Shown here: piece after piece, positions 34,716 through 43,730 of the stretch
Numbering within the stretch: the first letter of the stretch is position 1
Layout: each line of letters starts with the position of its first letter
NCBI GenBank assembly: GCA_035701265.1
Contig: DASSNU010000015.1
Span: forward strand, 248,001 to 312,000
Direction of reading: 5' to 3'
DNA: 64,000 bases
Source of the DNA: DASSNU01 sp035701265
GTDB taxonomy: Bacteria; Gemmatimonadota; Gemmatimonadetes; Gemmatimonadales; Gemmatimonadaceae
Translations under genes and position numbers: made by a program
The notes under the pieces: model-generated
Seen by the model: only the letters and a program-made list of their open reading frames with translations
Databases searched by the model: none
What the model was told of the DNA's origin: nothing

Positions 34716-37160
34716 ATGCTCGCATCGTTCTGGCAGGACGCCCGGTTCGCGATCCGGGTGCTGGCTCGTCATCCCGTCTTCACGCTCGCCGCCATCGCGA
34801 CGCTCGCGCTCGGGATCGGCGTCAACAGCGCGATGTTCAGCCTGGTGGATGCCGTCCTGCTCCGCCCACTGCCATTCGGACATCCGGAGTCGCTCGTGTC
34901 GGTGTACGAGCGGCGCCAGGACGCTACGACGCTCACCGTCTCCGGACACGAATACGTCGCCTGGCGCGACCGGAGCCACGCGTTCGACGGGATGGCCATC
35001 TACGACTACCGCACGGTGAACCTCACCACGGGCGGGGAGCCCGAGCTGGTGGAGGCGATGGCGGCGTCGGCGAACTTGTTCGGCGTGCTGCAGATCCGGC
35101 CACAACTGGGGCGAGGCTTCGTGGCTGGGGAGGACAGCACCCCGGCCGCGCGCGTGGCGGTGCTGAGCAGTCATCTCTGGCACGATCGGTTCGGCGCGCA
35201 ACAGGACGTGATCGGTCGCGAGATCCGCCTGGACGGGGAGCCGTTCACGGTGGTCGGCGTGATGCCGCCGCGCGGCGACTTGGACCCGGACCTGTGGATT
35301 CCCTTCGACGTTTCGGCCGACGCGCAGAAAGTCGGAAAGCACTCATCGCTCGTCACGGCGCGCCTCGCGCCGGGGGCCACCGTTGCCGGGGCCGAGCGCG
35401 ATCTCGATCGCATTGCGGTGGAGCTGGAGCGTGAGTATCCGGCGTTCAACGTGGATCATCGGGTGCACGTGGTGCCCATCACGCGGGACGTTCTGGCGTC
35501 GGCGCGGGGACCGCTGCTCGTGCTGTGGGGAGCGGTGACGTTCATTCTGCTCATCGCCTGCGTGAACGTCGCCCACCTGCTGCTCACCCGCGCCGCAGCG
35601 CGCCACAAGGAGGTGGCGATCCGCACCGCGTTGGGTGCGAGCCGCCGGCGCATGCTGTCGCAGCTCGTTACCGAGAGCGTCGTCCTCGCCGTGGGCGGCG
35701 GAGCGGTGGGGCTGCTGCTCGCGCTGTGGACGGTCCGCCTGCTGCCGCGCATCCAGAGCGTGCACCTGGTGCGGCTGGGCGAGGCCACCGTGAACGGTCG
35801 CGTGCTCGTGGCCACTGCGGTACTCGCGCTCCTCACCGGCGTGGCGAGCGGGCTCTTGCCGGCGGTGCGCGGATCGCGGCTGGACGTTGCGCGCTTCCTC
35901 GGCGAAGGGGTGCGGACGAGTCGCGTGCACGGCCGTGTGGGTGACGCGTTCATGGTGTCGCAGGTGGCGCTGGCGCTCGTCCTCCTCGTGGGAGCGGGAC
36001 TCATGCTGCGCAGCCTGGAGCGGTTGCTCGCCGTGGACCCCGGCTTTCATCCGCAGGGCGCGCTGGTCATGGACCTCGCACTTCCGGCGGCGCGCTATGC
36101 CAGGCCAGAGCTCCAGGCGCAGGCGATCTCGACGATCGTCTCGCGCGTGCGGCAGCTCCCCGGCGTCACGGCGGTGGGAACCACCACGCGGTTGCCGCTC
36201 ACGGCGTGCTGCGACGTGCATCCGGTCACCATCGAGGGTGCGCCACCACCTGCTCCGGGTCAGGAGCTCAGCGCGGCGCTGTCCGTGGTGGGAGGCGATT
36301 ACTTCCGCGCCACGGGAATCCCGATCCGGCACGGAAGATCTCTCACCGGCGCGGACGCGCGTCGCGCGGTGCCCCTCATCCGGTACTTCGAGCAGCAGCC
36401 GTATCCGCGGTTCTTCACGGAGCCGCAACCCGCGGCGGTCGCGGTGATCAACGAGGCGATGGCCCGCGCCTACTGGCCGGGGCGCGATCCGGTCGGTCTT
36501 CGCTTTCGCATCCTGTACAGTCCGTGGATCACCGTGGTGGGCGTGGCCGGCAACGTCCGGCAGACCGGGCTGGCGGCGCCGTCACAGCCGGAGATGTATC
36601 TCCCGGCATCGCAGGAGCCGCGGCGTGAGATGACGCTCGTCGTCCGCACGACACAGAGCGACCCGCTCGCCCTCGCCGGCTCCGTGCGCGACGCGATCCA
36701 CGCCATCGACGCGATCCCGATCCAGCACGTGCGAACGCTGGACCAGGTCGTGCGCGATTCCGTAGGCGAGCCGCGCTTCTACGCAGGGCTCCTCGCCACG
36801 TTCGCAGCGCTCGCCCTCCTGCTCGCCGTGGTGGGGATCTACGGCGTCATCTCGTACTCCGTGGCGCAGCGCACGCACGAGATCGGTATCCGCTGGGCAC
36901 TGGGCGCCCGGCCAGCCGACGTGCTGCGCCTCGTGCTCGCTCGCGCGATGTCGCTCACCGTGCTGGGCGTGGCGATCGGCATCGCCGGTGCGCTCGCGCT
37001 CACGCGCCTCCTCTCGGGACTGCTGTACGACGTGCCTCGCGACGACCCGCTCACCTTCGCGTTCATCTCGGGCGCCATGCTGATCGTCGCGCTGGTGGCG
37101 AGTTGGGTCCCCGCTGCGCGTGCGCTGCGGGTGGATCCATCGGCGAGCTTGCGCGAGTGA
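34716..37160 (+). CDS. ADOP/MacB-type ABC permease, about 814 aa
   Basis: Start ATG 34716 gives MLASFWQDARFAIRVLARHPVFTL, the classical ADOP opening, although no good ribosome-binding site is present. A longer start at 34617 lacks family sequence. Domain order as in the other permeases: FtsX helix, MacB-like periplasmic domain (SGHEYVAWRDRSHAFDGMAIYDY), FtsX core (FILLIACVNVAHLLLTRAA), second periplasmic domain, final FtsX and the ending WVPAARALRVDPSASLRE. It is divergent from the PadR-ADOP unit, which may co-regulate it. Confidence 0.9.
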   Translation: MLASFWQDARFAIRVLARHPVFTLAAIATLALGIGVNSAMFSLVDAVLLRPLPFGHPESLVSVYERRQDATTLTVSGHEYVAWRDRSHAFDGMAIYDYRTVNLTTGGEPELVEAMAASANLFGVLQIRPQLGRGFVAGEDSTPAARVAVLSSHLWHDRFGAQQDVIGREIRLDGEPFTVVGVMPPRGDLDPDLWIPFDVSADAQKVGKHSSLVTARLAPGATVAGAERDLDRIAVELEREYPAFNVDHRVHVVPITRDVLASARGPLLVLWGAVTFILLIACVNVAHLLLTRAAARHKEVAIRTALGASRRRMLSQLVTESVVLAVGGGAVGLLLALWTVRLLPRIQSVHLVRLGEATVNGRVLVATAVLALLTGVASGLLPAVRGSRLDVARFLGEGVRTSRVHGRVGDAFMVSQVALALVLLVGAGLMLRSLERLLAVDPGFHPQGALVMDLALPAARYARPELQAQAISTIVSRVRQLPGVTAVGTTTRLPLTACCDVHPVTIEGAPPPAPGQELSAALSVVGGDYFRATGIPIRHGRSLTGADARRAVPLIRYFEQQPYPRFFTEPQPAAVAVINEAMARAYWPGRDPVGLRFRILYSPWITVVGVAGNVRQTGLAAPSQPEMYLPASQEPRREMTLVVRTTQSDPLALAGSVRDAIHAIDAIPIQHVRTLDQVVRDSVGEPRFYAGLLATFAALALLLAVVGIYGVISYSVAQRTHEIGIRWALGARPADVLRLVLARAMSLTVLGVAIGIAGALALTRLLSGLLYDVPRDDPLTFAFISGAMLIVALVASWVPAARALRVDPSASLRE

Positions 37161-37264
37161 CGGCGACCGCCGCCACGACCCCCCGTACCGCTGCCCCGAA
37201 CCTTCGCGCTCGTGCGATCGCGCCCGTACCGTCGCGCTGACCGCGCGAGCGCGCCGGCGCGCGC

Positions 37265-38419
37265 TCAGCCTTTCACGGCGCGCAGCAGCTCCTCGCCCAA
37301 CTGCTCCACCTGCCAGCGGCGTAAGTCCTCCACGCCGGCCAGCTCCTCCACCGTGCGCGGCCTGCGGCGCGCGATCGCTTCCAGCCGGTCGCGCGAGCAG
37401 AGCACGCCCGGATCGAGATCCAGCCGATGCGCCGCCGTGTCGCGCACCGCGCGCAGGCGCGCCACGCGCTGATCGAAGTCCGGGTCGCGCTCCCAGCGCG
37501 GCGCGCGGGGAAAGCGCGGCAGCTCGCTCTCGGGAACGGCCAGGCCGAGCCGGACCGCGTTGAGCATCTCGTCGCCGCGGCGCGCAGCCAGGCCGCGCGG
37601 CACTCCCTTGATCTGCTCCAGTGCGGACAGCTCGCGCGGCGCTTCGCGCGCGATCGCGAACAGCGCCTCGTTGGACATCACGCGAAAGGTCGCGCGATCC
37701 ACCTCGGCGGCCACGCGGTCGCGCCACGCCACCAGCTCGCGCAGGATCGCCAGCTCGCGGCGCGAGAGGTCGCGCGCCCCCTTGAGCCGGAGAAACGCGT
37801 CACCCGCGGACGCGTCGCCATTCCACTGCGTCCCCTCCATACGCCTGAACTCTTCCTCCGCCCAGGGAAGACGCCCCGCGCGCTCCAGGTCGTCGCGCAT
37901 CCGGTCGCGCAGTTGCAGCAGGTAGCGCGTGTCCTGCGCGGCGTACTCGAGCATGGCGGGAGGAAGGGGACGCGTGGACCAGTCCGCGCGCTGCCACTTC
38001 TTGTCGAGCTGCACGCCGAAGTAGCGCTCGAGCAACGCGGCCAGCCCGAAGGCACGAATGCCGAGGAGCTGCGCGGCGACGCGCGTGTCGAAGATGTTCC
38101 GCACGTGCCAGCCGTAATCCTGGTGCAGGAGCCGCAGGTCGTAATCGGCGTCGTGGAACACCGTCTCCACCGACGGATCCTGCAGCAGCACACCCAGCGA
38201 CGGGGGCGTACCGATCGCCAGTGGGTCGAGCACCGCGTTCAGCGCACGCGTGGAGAGCTGGAGGAGGTAGATCCGGTCCACGAAGCGGTGGAAGCTCGCC
38301 CCCTCGGTGTCCACCGCGATGATCGGCTCGCCCCGGATGGATGCGAGGAGCCGTTCGGCGTCGTCCGGTGCCTCGATGTAGCGTGCTGTGGGATGTCGGC
38401 CTGCGCGTGCTGCGTTCAC
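37265..38419 (-). CDS. rnd: Ribonuclease D, 384 aa
   Basis: 3'-5' exonuclease for tRNA and other RNA 3' ends. The DEDDy active site is intact: Asp37/Glu39 in AVDTEGASF, Asp94 in HDADYDLRLL, and YAAQD with Tyr159 and Asp163. An HRDC-type C-terminal half follows (ILRELVAWRDRVAAEVDRATFRVM). Start is GTG 38419; the frame is open far upstream, but that part is antisense to the divergent exporter gene and lacks protein character. The ribosome-binding site is weak. Length agrees with the family. Confidence 0.9.
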   Translation of the reverse strand: MNAARAGRHPTARYIEAPDDAERLLASIRGEPIIAVDTEGASFHRFVDRIYLLQLSTRALNAVLDPLAIGTPPSLGVLLQDPSVETVFHDADYDLRLLHQDYGWHVRNIFDTRVAAQLLGIRAFGLAALLERYFGVQLDKKWQRADWSTRPLPPAMLEYAAQDTRYLLQLRDRMRDDLERAGRLPWAEEEFRRMEGTQWNGDASAGDAFLRLKGARDLSRRELAILRELVAWRDRVAAEVDRATFRVMSNEALFAIAREAPRELSALEQIKGVPRGLAARRGDEMLNAVRLGLAVPESELPRFPRAPRWERDPDFDQRVARLRAVRDTAAHRLDLDPGVLCSRDRLEAIARRRPRTVEELAGVEDLRRWQVEQLGEELLRAVKG

Positions 38420-38482
38420 GACGAAGATCTCGGGTTGGGGGCGGGGCTGCCGTAAACTCGCCGGCCGGCCGCCGGGAGTGAA

Positions 38483-39796
38483 GTGGGCGGCGTCAACCGG
38501 GCCGATCGCCTGGCCTCGCCCTTGCGCTGGCTCCGGCCGATGCCCGATCCCGCCCCGGCGCCTCCTCCGCCCGAGACGAGCCACGGCGGCTGGCGCTCGC
38601 GCGACGTGCTGCGCGCAGCGCTGCTCGTGGCGCTCGTCTACGTGGCCGGCAAGCTCCTCTGGTTCGCGCACGTCATCGTCTTCGTGACGTTCCTGGGCAT
38701 CCTCTTCGGGCTCGCGCTGAGTGCCGGAGTGGACCGCCTGGAGCGGCGGCGCGTTCCGCGCGCGCTGGGCGCCGCCTCGATCGTGCTCGCGCTCCTGGGC
38801 GCCGGGCTTGGGCTGGGGTTCCTCACCGCACCCGCGCTCACCTCGCAGTGGTCGCAACTGCAGCGCCAGCTCCCGGACGCGATCGACTCCATCGAGCGGT
38901 GGATCAACGAGCATCGTGGCGGCGTGGTCGGCGTCGTGCTCGGCGGCTCCGGAACGACACCCGCGGACAGCGCGCGCGTGCCCGAGCCGGTGGCGGCGCG
39001 GAGCACCGATTCGCTCGCCCGCGTGCGCGGCGACACATCGCCCGGCGCCGCGCAGCGCGCCGGCGCGGCGGCATCTCCCGACACGGGGCTCGCCAAGGCG
39101 CCGGTTTCGCTGCGCAACGAGATCAGCAATCAGGTCGGCGGACTCACGCAGCACCTCTTCCCCTTCCTCTCCTCCACGCTGTCGGTGTTGGCCGGCGTGC
39201 TGCTGGTCGTGTTCCTCGCGATCTATCTCTCCATCGAGCCCGCGCTCTACCGGAACGGCGTACTGCACCTGGTGCCGCACCGCCTCCGCGCGCGCGCGGC
39301 AGAGGTGATGACCGCGCTCGGGTTCATGCTGCGCCGCTGGTTGGTCACGCAGCTCATCGCGATGGCCGTCATCGGCACCGTCTCCACCATCGTGCTCTTC
39401 GCGCTCCACGTGAAAGCCGCGCTGGCGCTCGGCCTGCTGGCCGGACTGCTGGAATTCGTACCGATCTTCGGGCCCATCCTGAGCGCCGTCCCCGCCGTCG
39501 CGATGGGATTTCTGGATTCGCCGGAAAAGGCGCTCTGGGTGGTGATCGCCTACATTGTCATTCAGCAGATGGAAGCGCATCTGCTCATCCCGCTCCTCAT
39601 GCGCGAGGGGATGGACCTGCCGCCCGTGCTCACGATTCTCGCCCAGGCGCTCATGGCGCTGCTCTTCGGCTTCATCGGACTGCTGGTCGCGGTCCCCGTG
39701 CTCGCCTCCGTGCTCGTGCCCGTGAAGATGCTCTACGTGGAAGGCGTGGTGGGCGACGACGTGCACGTTCCCGGCGACGACGACACGGGCGGGTGA
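38483..39796 (+). CDS. AI-2E family (PerM/TqsA-like) transporter, 437 aa
   Basis: About 8 helices in the standard arrangement: ALLVALVYVAGKLLWFAHVIVFVTFLGILFGLAL, a soluble loop rich in Ala/Ser/Thr/Pro, then LSTLSVLAGVLLVVFLAIYLSIEP and GLLEFVPIFGPILSAVPAVAMGF; final helices GFIGLLVAVPVLASVLVPVKMLYV. The P-I-F-G-P motif is a family hallmark. Family members export AI-2 or exchange ions; substrate not assigned here. The start is GTG 38483, after GGGAG, although ATG 38540 is possible. The stop overlaps the next ATG (TGATG). Confidence 0.88.
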   Translation: MGGVNRADRLASPLRWLRPMPDPAPAPPPPETSHGGWRSRDVLRAALLVALVYVAGKLLWFAHVIVFVTFLGILFGLALSAGVDRLERRRVPRALGAASIVLALLGAGLGLGFLTAPALTSQWSQLQRQLPDAIDSIERWINEHRGGVVGVVLGGSGTTPADSARVPEPVAARSTDSLARVRGDTSPGAAQRAGAAASPDTGLAKAPVSLRNEISNQVGGLTQHLFPFLSSTLSVLAGVLLVVFLAIYLSIEPALYRNGVLHLVPHRLRARAAEVMTALGFMLRRWLVTQLIAMAVIGTVSTIVLFALHVKAALALGLLAGLLEFVPIFGPILSAVPAVAMGFLDSPEKALWVVIAYIVIQQMEAHLLIPLLMREGMDLPPVLTILAQALMALLFGFIGLLVAVPVLASVLVPVKMLYVEGVVGDDVHVPGDDDTGG

Positions 39797-40818
39797 TGTC
39801 CCGTTCCGCGGCGCGCCCGGCACGCGCTGCGTACGACGCGCTCGTTGCCGCCATTCCCGCCGCCGCGTCGCTCCCTCGCATTCCTCTCGTGCGCGAGCCC
39901 ACGCGCGTGGAGTGCGTGTCCGCCGGCGACACACCGACAATTCGCATCAAGCGCGATGACCTGACCGCCACGCCGTACGGCGGCAACAAGGTCCGTTCGC
40001 TGGAGCTGCTGCTCCCCGTGGTGCGCGCGGGGGACGTGCTGCTCACGGCCGGCGGCGAGGGTTCCACGCACGTCCTCACCACCGCGGCGCACGCCCGCGC
40101 GCTCGGCGCCACGGTGCGCGCGTACCAGTGGCGGCACGCCATGCATCCGGTGGCCGAGCGCGTGCGCGCGCGGAGCATGGCGCTCTGCGCGGAGGTGCAC
40201 ACATCGGACACCGCCGTTGCGGCGCTCGCGCGCGCGACGCTGGCGCGGCTCTCCGGCAACGCGCACTGGATTCCGCCGGGAGGTACGTCGCCGCTCGGTA
40301 CGCTGGGGCACGTTGCCGCCGCGCTGGAGCTCGCCGCGCAGGTGTCGGCGGGAGAGCTCCCCGAGCCATCGCGTGTGGTCGTCCCGCTGGGGACGGGCGG
40401 CACGGCGGCGGGGCTCGCCCTGGGATTGCGGCTCGCGGGAATGCGGAGCGTGGTGACGGCGGTGCGCGTTGCGCCGGCGATCGTCGCCTCGCGCCGGCGC
40501 GTGCTTCGTCTCGCGCGGCGCACGGCGCGGCTCCTCGAGCGGCTCTCGGGCGTCCCGCTCCCGCGCGTGTCGCCATCCGACGTGGAGGTGGTTCGGTGGG
40601 CATACGGTGGCGCGTACGGGCGCCCCCTTCCGGCGGCCGCGGGCGCAGCGTCATTTCTCCGGGAGCACACGGCGGGGAGCATTGCGCTGGACGACACGTA
40701 CAGCGCCAAGGCGTTCACCGTCGCGCTCGACCTCGCGCGGCACGGCACGGAGAACGTGCTCTTCTGGCTCACCTTCGATGCGCGCTGGATGCGCTCGGAG
40801 AGCGCGACGGCAGGATGA
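39796..40818 (+). CDS. PLP-dependent D-cysteine desulfhydrase/ACC deaminase-like enzyme, 340 aa
   Basis: Tryptophan-synthase-beta fold enzyme. RIKRDDLTATPYGGNKVRSLELL holds the PLP-binding lysine (GGNK) and the D-x-T-x-x-x-x-G-G-N-K family signature. Then LLTAGGEGSTHVLTTAAHARALG and VPLGTGGTAAGLALGLRLAG bind the phosphate. Similar enzymes desulfurate D-cysteine or deaminate ACC and related amino acids; the precise substrate is not decided. ATG overlaps the stop of the transporter gene, which suggests co-expression. Confidence 0.85.
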   Translation: MSRSAARPARAAYDALVAAIPAAASLPRIPLVREPTRVECVSAGDTPTIRIKRDDLTATPYGGNKVRSLELLLPVVRAGDVLLTAGGEGSTHVLTTAAHARALGATVRAYQWRHAMHPVAERVRARSMALCAEVHTSDTAVAALARATLARLSGNAHWIPPGGTSPLGTLGHVAAALELAAQVSAGELPEPSRVVVPLGTGGTAAGLALGLRLAGMRSVVTAVRVAPAIVASRRRVLRLARRTARLLERLSGVPLPRVSPSDVEVVRWAYGGAYGRPLPAAAGAASFLREHTAGSIALDDTYSAKAFTVALDLARHGTENVLFWLTFDARWMRSESATAG

Positions 40819-40857
40819 CGGCAGGCGGGACACCGCGGCACGGGGAGGCGTCCATCG

Positions 40858-41649
40858 GTGAAGGTGCGCGCCGGCGGGATCGACATCGGATACGATGACG
40901 TGGGAGACGGCACGCCGCTCGTCCTCCTGCACGCCTTTCCGCTCAACCGCCGCATGTGGGCGCCACAGCTCCGCGGACTCGTCGGGTGCGCCCGCTGCAT
41001 CGTCCCCGACATCCGCGGCTTCGGCGAAAGCACCGCCGCACCTCCGTATTCCATGGACCGGTACGCGGACGACACGGTCGCGCTGCTCGACGCACTGCAG
41101 GTGGATCGCGCCGTGATCGGCGGCCTCTCGATGGGGGGATACGTGGCGCTCGCCGTCTGGCGCCGTCACCGCGATCGCGTCGCCGGCCTGCTGCTCGCCG
41201 ACACGCGCGCCGACGCGGACGATGCCGCCGCGCGCGAGCGCAGGCGACAGTTCATCCGCGTGGCGCACGAGCGCGGCGGCCCCGCGGTGGGAGATCTCAT
41301 CCTGCGCCAACTGGTGGGGCCGACGACGCGCGCCAAACAGCCGCAGGTGGTGGCCGAGGTACGCGCCATACTCGCCACCGCCGGCGCGGAGGGGGTGGCC
41401 GGCGCGGCGAGCGCGATGATGGAGCGCGCCGACAGTACCGGAATGTTGGAGACGATCGACGTCCCCACGCTCATCGTCCTCGGTGCGGAGGACGACGTCA
41501 CCCCGCTCGCATGCGCTACGCGGATGCACGAGGCCATCGCCGGCAGTCGCCTGGAGGAGATTCCGGCCGCGGGACATCTGAGCAGCCTGGAGCGCCCGGC
41601 CGCGTTCAACCGCGTGGTGAGCGAGTTGCTCTCGGAGGTGGCCGCGTAG
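40858..41649 (+). CDS. Alpha/beta hydrolase, 263 aa
   Basis: Alpha/beta-hydrolase fold: PLVLLHAFPLNRRMWAPQL (oxyanion strand), IVPDIRGFGES, nucleophile elbow GLSMGGY (Ser in G-x-S-x-G), a lid region in the middle, then TLIVLGAEDDVTPL with the catalytic Asp and AAGHLSSLERP with the His. The triad is complete. Start GTG 40858 follows GGGGAGG. Nothing shows the substrate; it lies 39 bp after the PLP enzyme. Confidence 0.92.
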   Translation: MKVRAGGIDIGYDDVGDGTPLVLLHAFPLNRRMWAPQLRGLVGCARCIVPDIRGFGESTAAPPYSMDRYADDTVALLDALQVDRAVIGGLSMGGYVALAVWRRHRDRVAGLLLADTRADADDAAARERRRQFIRVAHERGGPAVGDLILRQLVGPTTRAKQPQVVAEVRAILATAGAEGVAGAASAMMERADSTGMLETIDVPTLIVLGAEDDVTPLACATRMHEAIAGSRLEEIPAAGHLSSLERPAAFNRVVSELLSEVAA

Positions 41650-41757
41650 CGACGAGGCCGCGTCGGCTCGCACGCCGCACGCAGTATGTCGCCCGGCTCC
41701 TGCCAGCCCTATACTTGATGCGACAGTCTTCTTTCGCGCGACGACATTCATGGCTCG

Positions 41758-41991
41758 GTGCTCCAGCTGAATCCCGGATCGCCCATGCTGGCCGGCCACT
41801 GGGGGGTCCTCCGGTGGGCCGTGGCGCTGGCCGCTGTGCTCGCGCTGGTCGCGCTCATCGCGATCTGGCGAAGCCGGCCGCATTCCCCCAGGGCCAAGGT
41901 CGTGTGGACGATCGTCGCGCTCTTCCTGCCGGTACTGGGGCCGCTCGGCTGGTTTCTGCTCGGCCGGCAGCGGCGCCGCCTCCCTCATTGA
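41758..41991 (+). CDS. PLDc_N-type small membrane protein, 77 aa
   Basis: Two helices (WAVALAAVLALVALIAIW and KVVWTIVALFLPVLGPLGWFLLGR) with a short basic linker. This pattern, particularly W-x-x-x-x-x-x-P-x-x-G-x-x-x-Y/F-x-x-x-G-R, is the N-terminal domain of cardiolipin synthases found as a free small protein. Function unknown when alone. Start GTG 41758, or ATG 41785, is unclear. A CTATACTTGATG stretch near 41709 may be its -10 region. Confidence 0.72.
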   Translation: MLQLNPGSPMLAGHWGVLRWAVALAAVLALVALIAIWRSRPHSPRAKVVWTIVALFLPVLGPLGWFLLGRQRRRLPH

Positions 41992-42055
41992 ACGCACGCC
42001 GCGCCTTCCGCGCGGGGTTGGTGTGTCGTCCTCACCTCGACCGATGGAGGTCACG

Positions 42056-42472
42056 ATGCCGCTGGCGAACCTGAATTACGTGGCGGTGGTGGTCGCCGCG
42101 TTGGCCGCGTTCGTGCTGGGCGCGATCTGGTATTCTCCGCTGCTGTTCGGCAAGGCGTGGGTCGCCGCGAGCGGTCATTCGGAGGAAAAGCTGGCGCAGA
42201 TGGAGAAGACGACCGCCGTGCGGTTCGCGATCACGCTGGTGGCGTTCCTCATCATGGCGGGCGTGATCGCCGAGATCGCGGCGATCTTCGGGCTGGTGCG
42301 CGTGCAGGGCGGTGTGAAGCTCGGGCTCATGCTCTGGGTGGGCTTCGGTCTCACGCTCGAGCTGATTCACACGATGTACAACGCGCGGCGGTGGTCGGCG
42401 TTCTTGATCGATACCGGCTACACGCTGGTGTACCTCGTGGTGATGGGGGCGATCATCGCGGCCTGGCGGTAG
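42056..42472 (+). CDS. DUF1761 membrane protein, 138 aa
   Basis: The ATG at 42056 has a strong GGAGGT site. Four helices: LNYVAVVVAALAAFVLGAIWYSPLLFGKAW, then AITLVAFLIMAGVIAEIAAIF, LGLMLWVGFGLTLELIH, and LIDTGYTLVYLVVMGAIIAAW. The G-A-x-W-Y-S-P-x-x-F-G-x-x-W stretch is diagnostic of DUF1761. Its job is unknown. Confidence 0.88.
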   Translation: MPLANLNYVAVVVAALAAFVLGAIWYSPLLFGKAWVAASGHSEEKLAQMEKTTAVRFAITLVAFLIMAGVIAEIAAIFGLVRVQGGVKLGLMLWVGFGLTLELIHTMYNARRWSAFLIDTGYTLVYLVVMGAIIAAWR

Positions 42473-42490
42473 CGCGTCGCACGCGGCGCC

Positions 42491-43231
42491 TCACCCACCG
42501 TCGAGGACGCTCTCCAGGTACTCCGACAGCTCCTCGTGCGAGCCGGCCACGAATTCCGCCACGCTCGACCCGTTCCGCCGCACGAAGTCGGCGCGAACCG
42601 CGCGCAGGCCGGCGCGGAGCGCGCCCTCCACGTCCGTGCGCTCGTTGTCGCCAATGTGCAGCACCTCTTCCGGGCGCACCCCCAGTGCATCCACCGCCGC
42701 CTGGAACGGGCGCGCGTGCGGCTTGGCGTGCCCCACGTCGCAGGAGTAGATGCGCACGGGAAAGTAGTCGAGGAGCTGGTCGTGCTCGAGCAACCGGTCC
42801 TGCCCGCGCCCGGAGGCAAAGCCGGAGTCGGACACGATGGCGAGCGCGGCGATCTGCGGGTGACGGTGGAGCGTCTCCACCACCTGCCGCGCTCCGTCGA
42901 TGAGCGGCGGCGGCAGCGTAACGAGCGAGGCGTCCACTTCCGCGCACGCCGCCGTCACGTGCTCGCAGTCCTCCGGCCGCTCGATGCCCAGGCGGCGCAG
43001 CATCCAGTGCACCCGCTCGGCGCCGGTGTAGCCGCGATGCTCCTCGCGCCACCAGCGGTCGGCCTCCGCCCCCGACGCGCGGTAGACCGCCATCAGCTCG
43101 GCGTCATCCACCGCGTGCCCCAGCGTGCGCATCAATCGGCGGATGGCGTTCTGGCGCAGCGTGGCCCGCGCGGGGTCCGGCGCGCCGTGGTAGAGCGTGT
43201 CCCAGTAATCGAAGCTGATGGCGCGAATCAT
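42491..43231 (-). CDS. HAD-superfamily hydrolase, 246 aa
   Basis: Motif I AISFDYWDTLYHG gives the catalytic aspartates (D-x-x-D-T; the spacing is the HAD pattern with Tyr-Trp inserted as in many phosphatases). Motif II is IVSDSG, motif III lysine is in GHAKPHARPF, and motif IV is HIGDNERTDVEGAL. A helical cap lies between motif I and II. Substrate unknown. It begins just after the fdxA terminator and therefore has its own promoter or reads through. Confidence 0.87.
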   Translation of the reverse strand: MIRAISFDYWDTLYHGAPDPARATLRQNAIRRLMRTLGHAVDDAELMAVYRASGAEADRWWREEHRGYTGAERVHWMLRRLGIERPEDCEHVTAACAEVDASLVTLPPPLIDGARQVVETLHRHPQIAALAIVSDSGFASGRGQDRLLEHDQLLDYFPVRIYSCDVGHAKPHARPFQAAVDALGVRPEEVLHIGDNERTDVEGALRAGLRAVRADFVRRNGSSVAEFVAGSHEELSEYLESVLDGG

Positions 43232-43244
43232 GTGAGCCTATCCG

Positions 43245-43284
43245 AAAAACGGAGAGAGCCGCTCGGGTGACGCGGCTCTCTCCG
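43245..43284 (-). terminator. Intrinsic terminator after fdxA
   Basis: A perfect 13-bp stem (CGGAGAGAGCCGC / GCGGCTCTCTCCG) with a 9-nt loop, followed in the minus-strand direction by five T residues. It lies 23 bp after the fdxA stop and before the HAD start. Confidence 0.9.
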
Positions 43285-43306
43285 TACGCGTTCACGACGA
43301 AACGAA

Positions 43307-43570
43307 TCAGCGAGTCGGGCGCGCCGGTGGGTTGGGCCCCTGGAAGATCTCGCGATTGATCTTGATGTACTCGGCCTGAGCGGCCGGAACGTCTTCTTCA
43401 GGAAAGATCGCGGTGACCGGACACTCCGGCTCGCACGCGCCGCAATCGATGCACTCGTCCGGATGGATGTAGAGCATGTCCGGACCCTCGTAGATGCAAT
43501 CGACCGGGCACACGTCGACGCACGCCTTGTCCTTCACCCCGATGCATGGTTCGGTGATGATGTACGCCAT
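43307..43570 (-). CDS. fdxA: 7Fe ferredoxin FdxA, 87 aa
   Basis: Electron carrier with one [3Fe-4S] and one [4Fe-4S] cluster. Cysteines at 9, 17, 21, 25, 40, 43, 46 and 50 match the arrangement PCIGVKDKACVDVCPVDC and CIDCGACEPECP. A conserved VYPE-type loop follows (AIFPEEDVPAAQAEYIKIN). It is monocistronic here with a strong terminator. Confidence 0.95.
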   Translation of the reverse strand: MAYIITEPCIGVKDKACVDVCPVDCIYEGPDMLYIHPDECIDCGACEPECPVTAIFPEEDVPAAQAEYIKINREIFQGPNPPARPTR

Positions 43571-43730
43571 CGTCCGCCTCTGAAAGTGAGCGACTCACGC
43601 CAGCCCCACCGAAAAAATAACGTCTCCTCTCCCGTGGGGCAGGGGGAGTGAACGTGCGCGGGCGATCGGGTGCGCCGCCCGCGTGTCGTGGTCCACGGGA
43701 TGGTGCACGCCGCGCGGGCTCGCGGGACGA

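Noticed and set aside
38420..39940. N-terminal extension of the RNase D frame by about 500 codons
   Set aside because: This stretch is antisense to the AI-2E exporter gene, reads as charged low-complexity sequence, and RNase D is full length without it.
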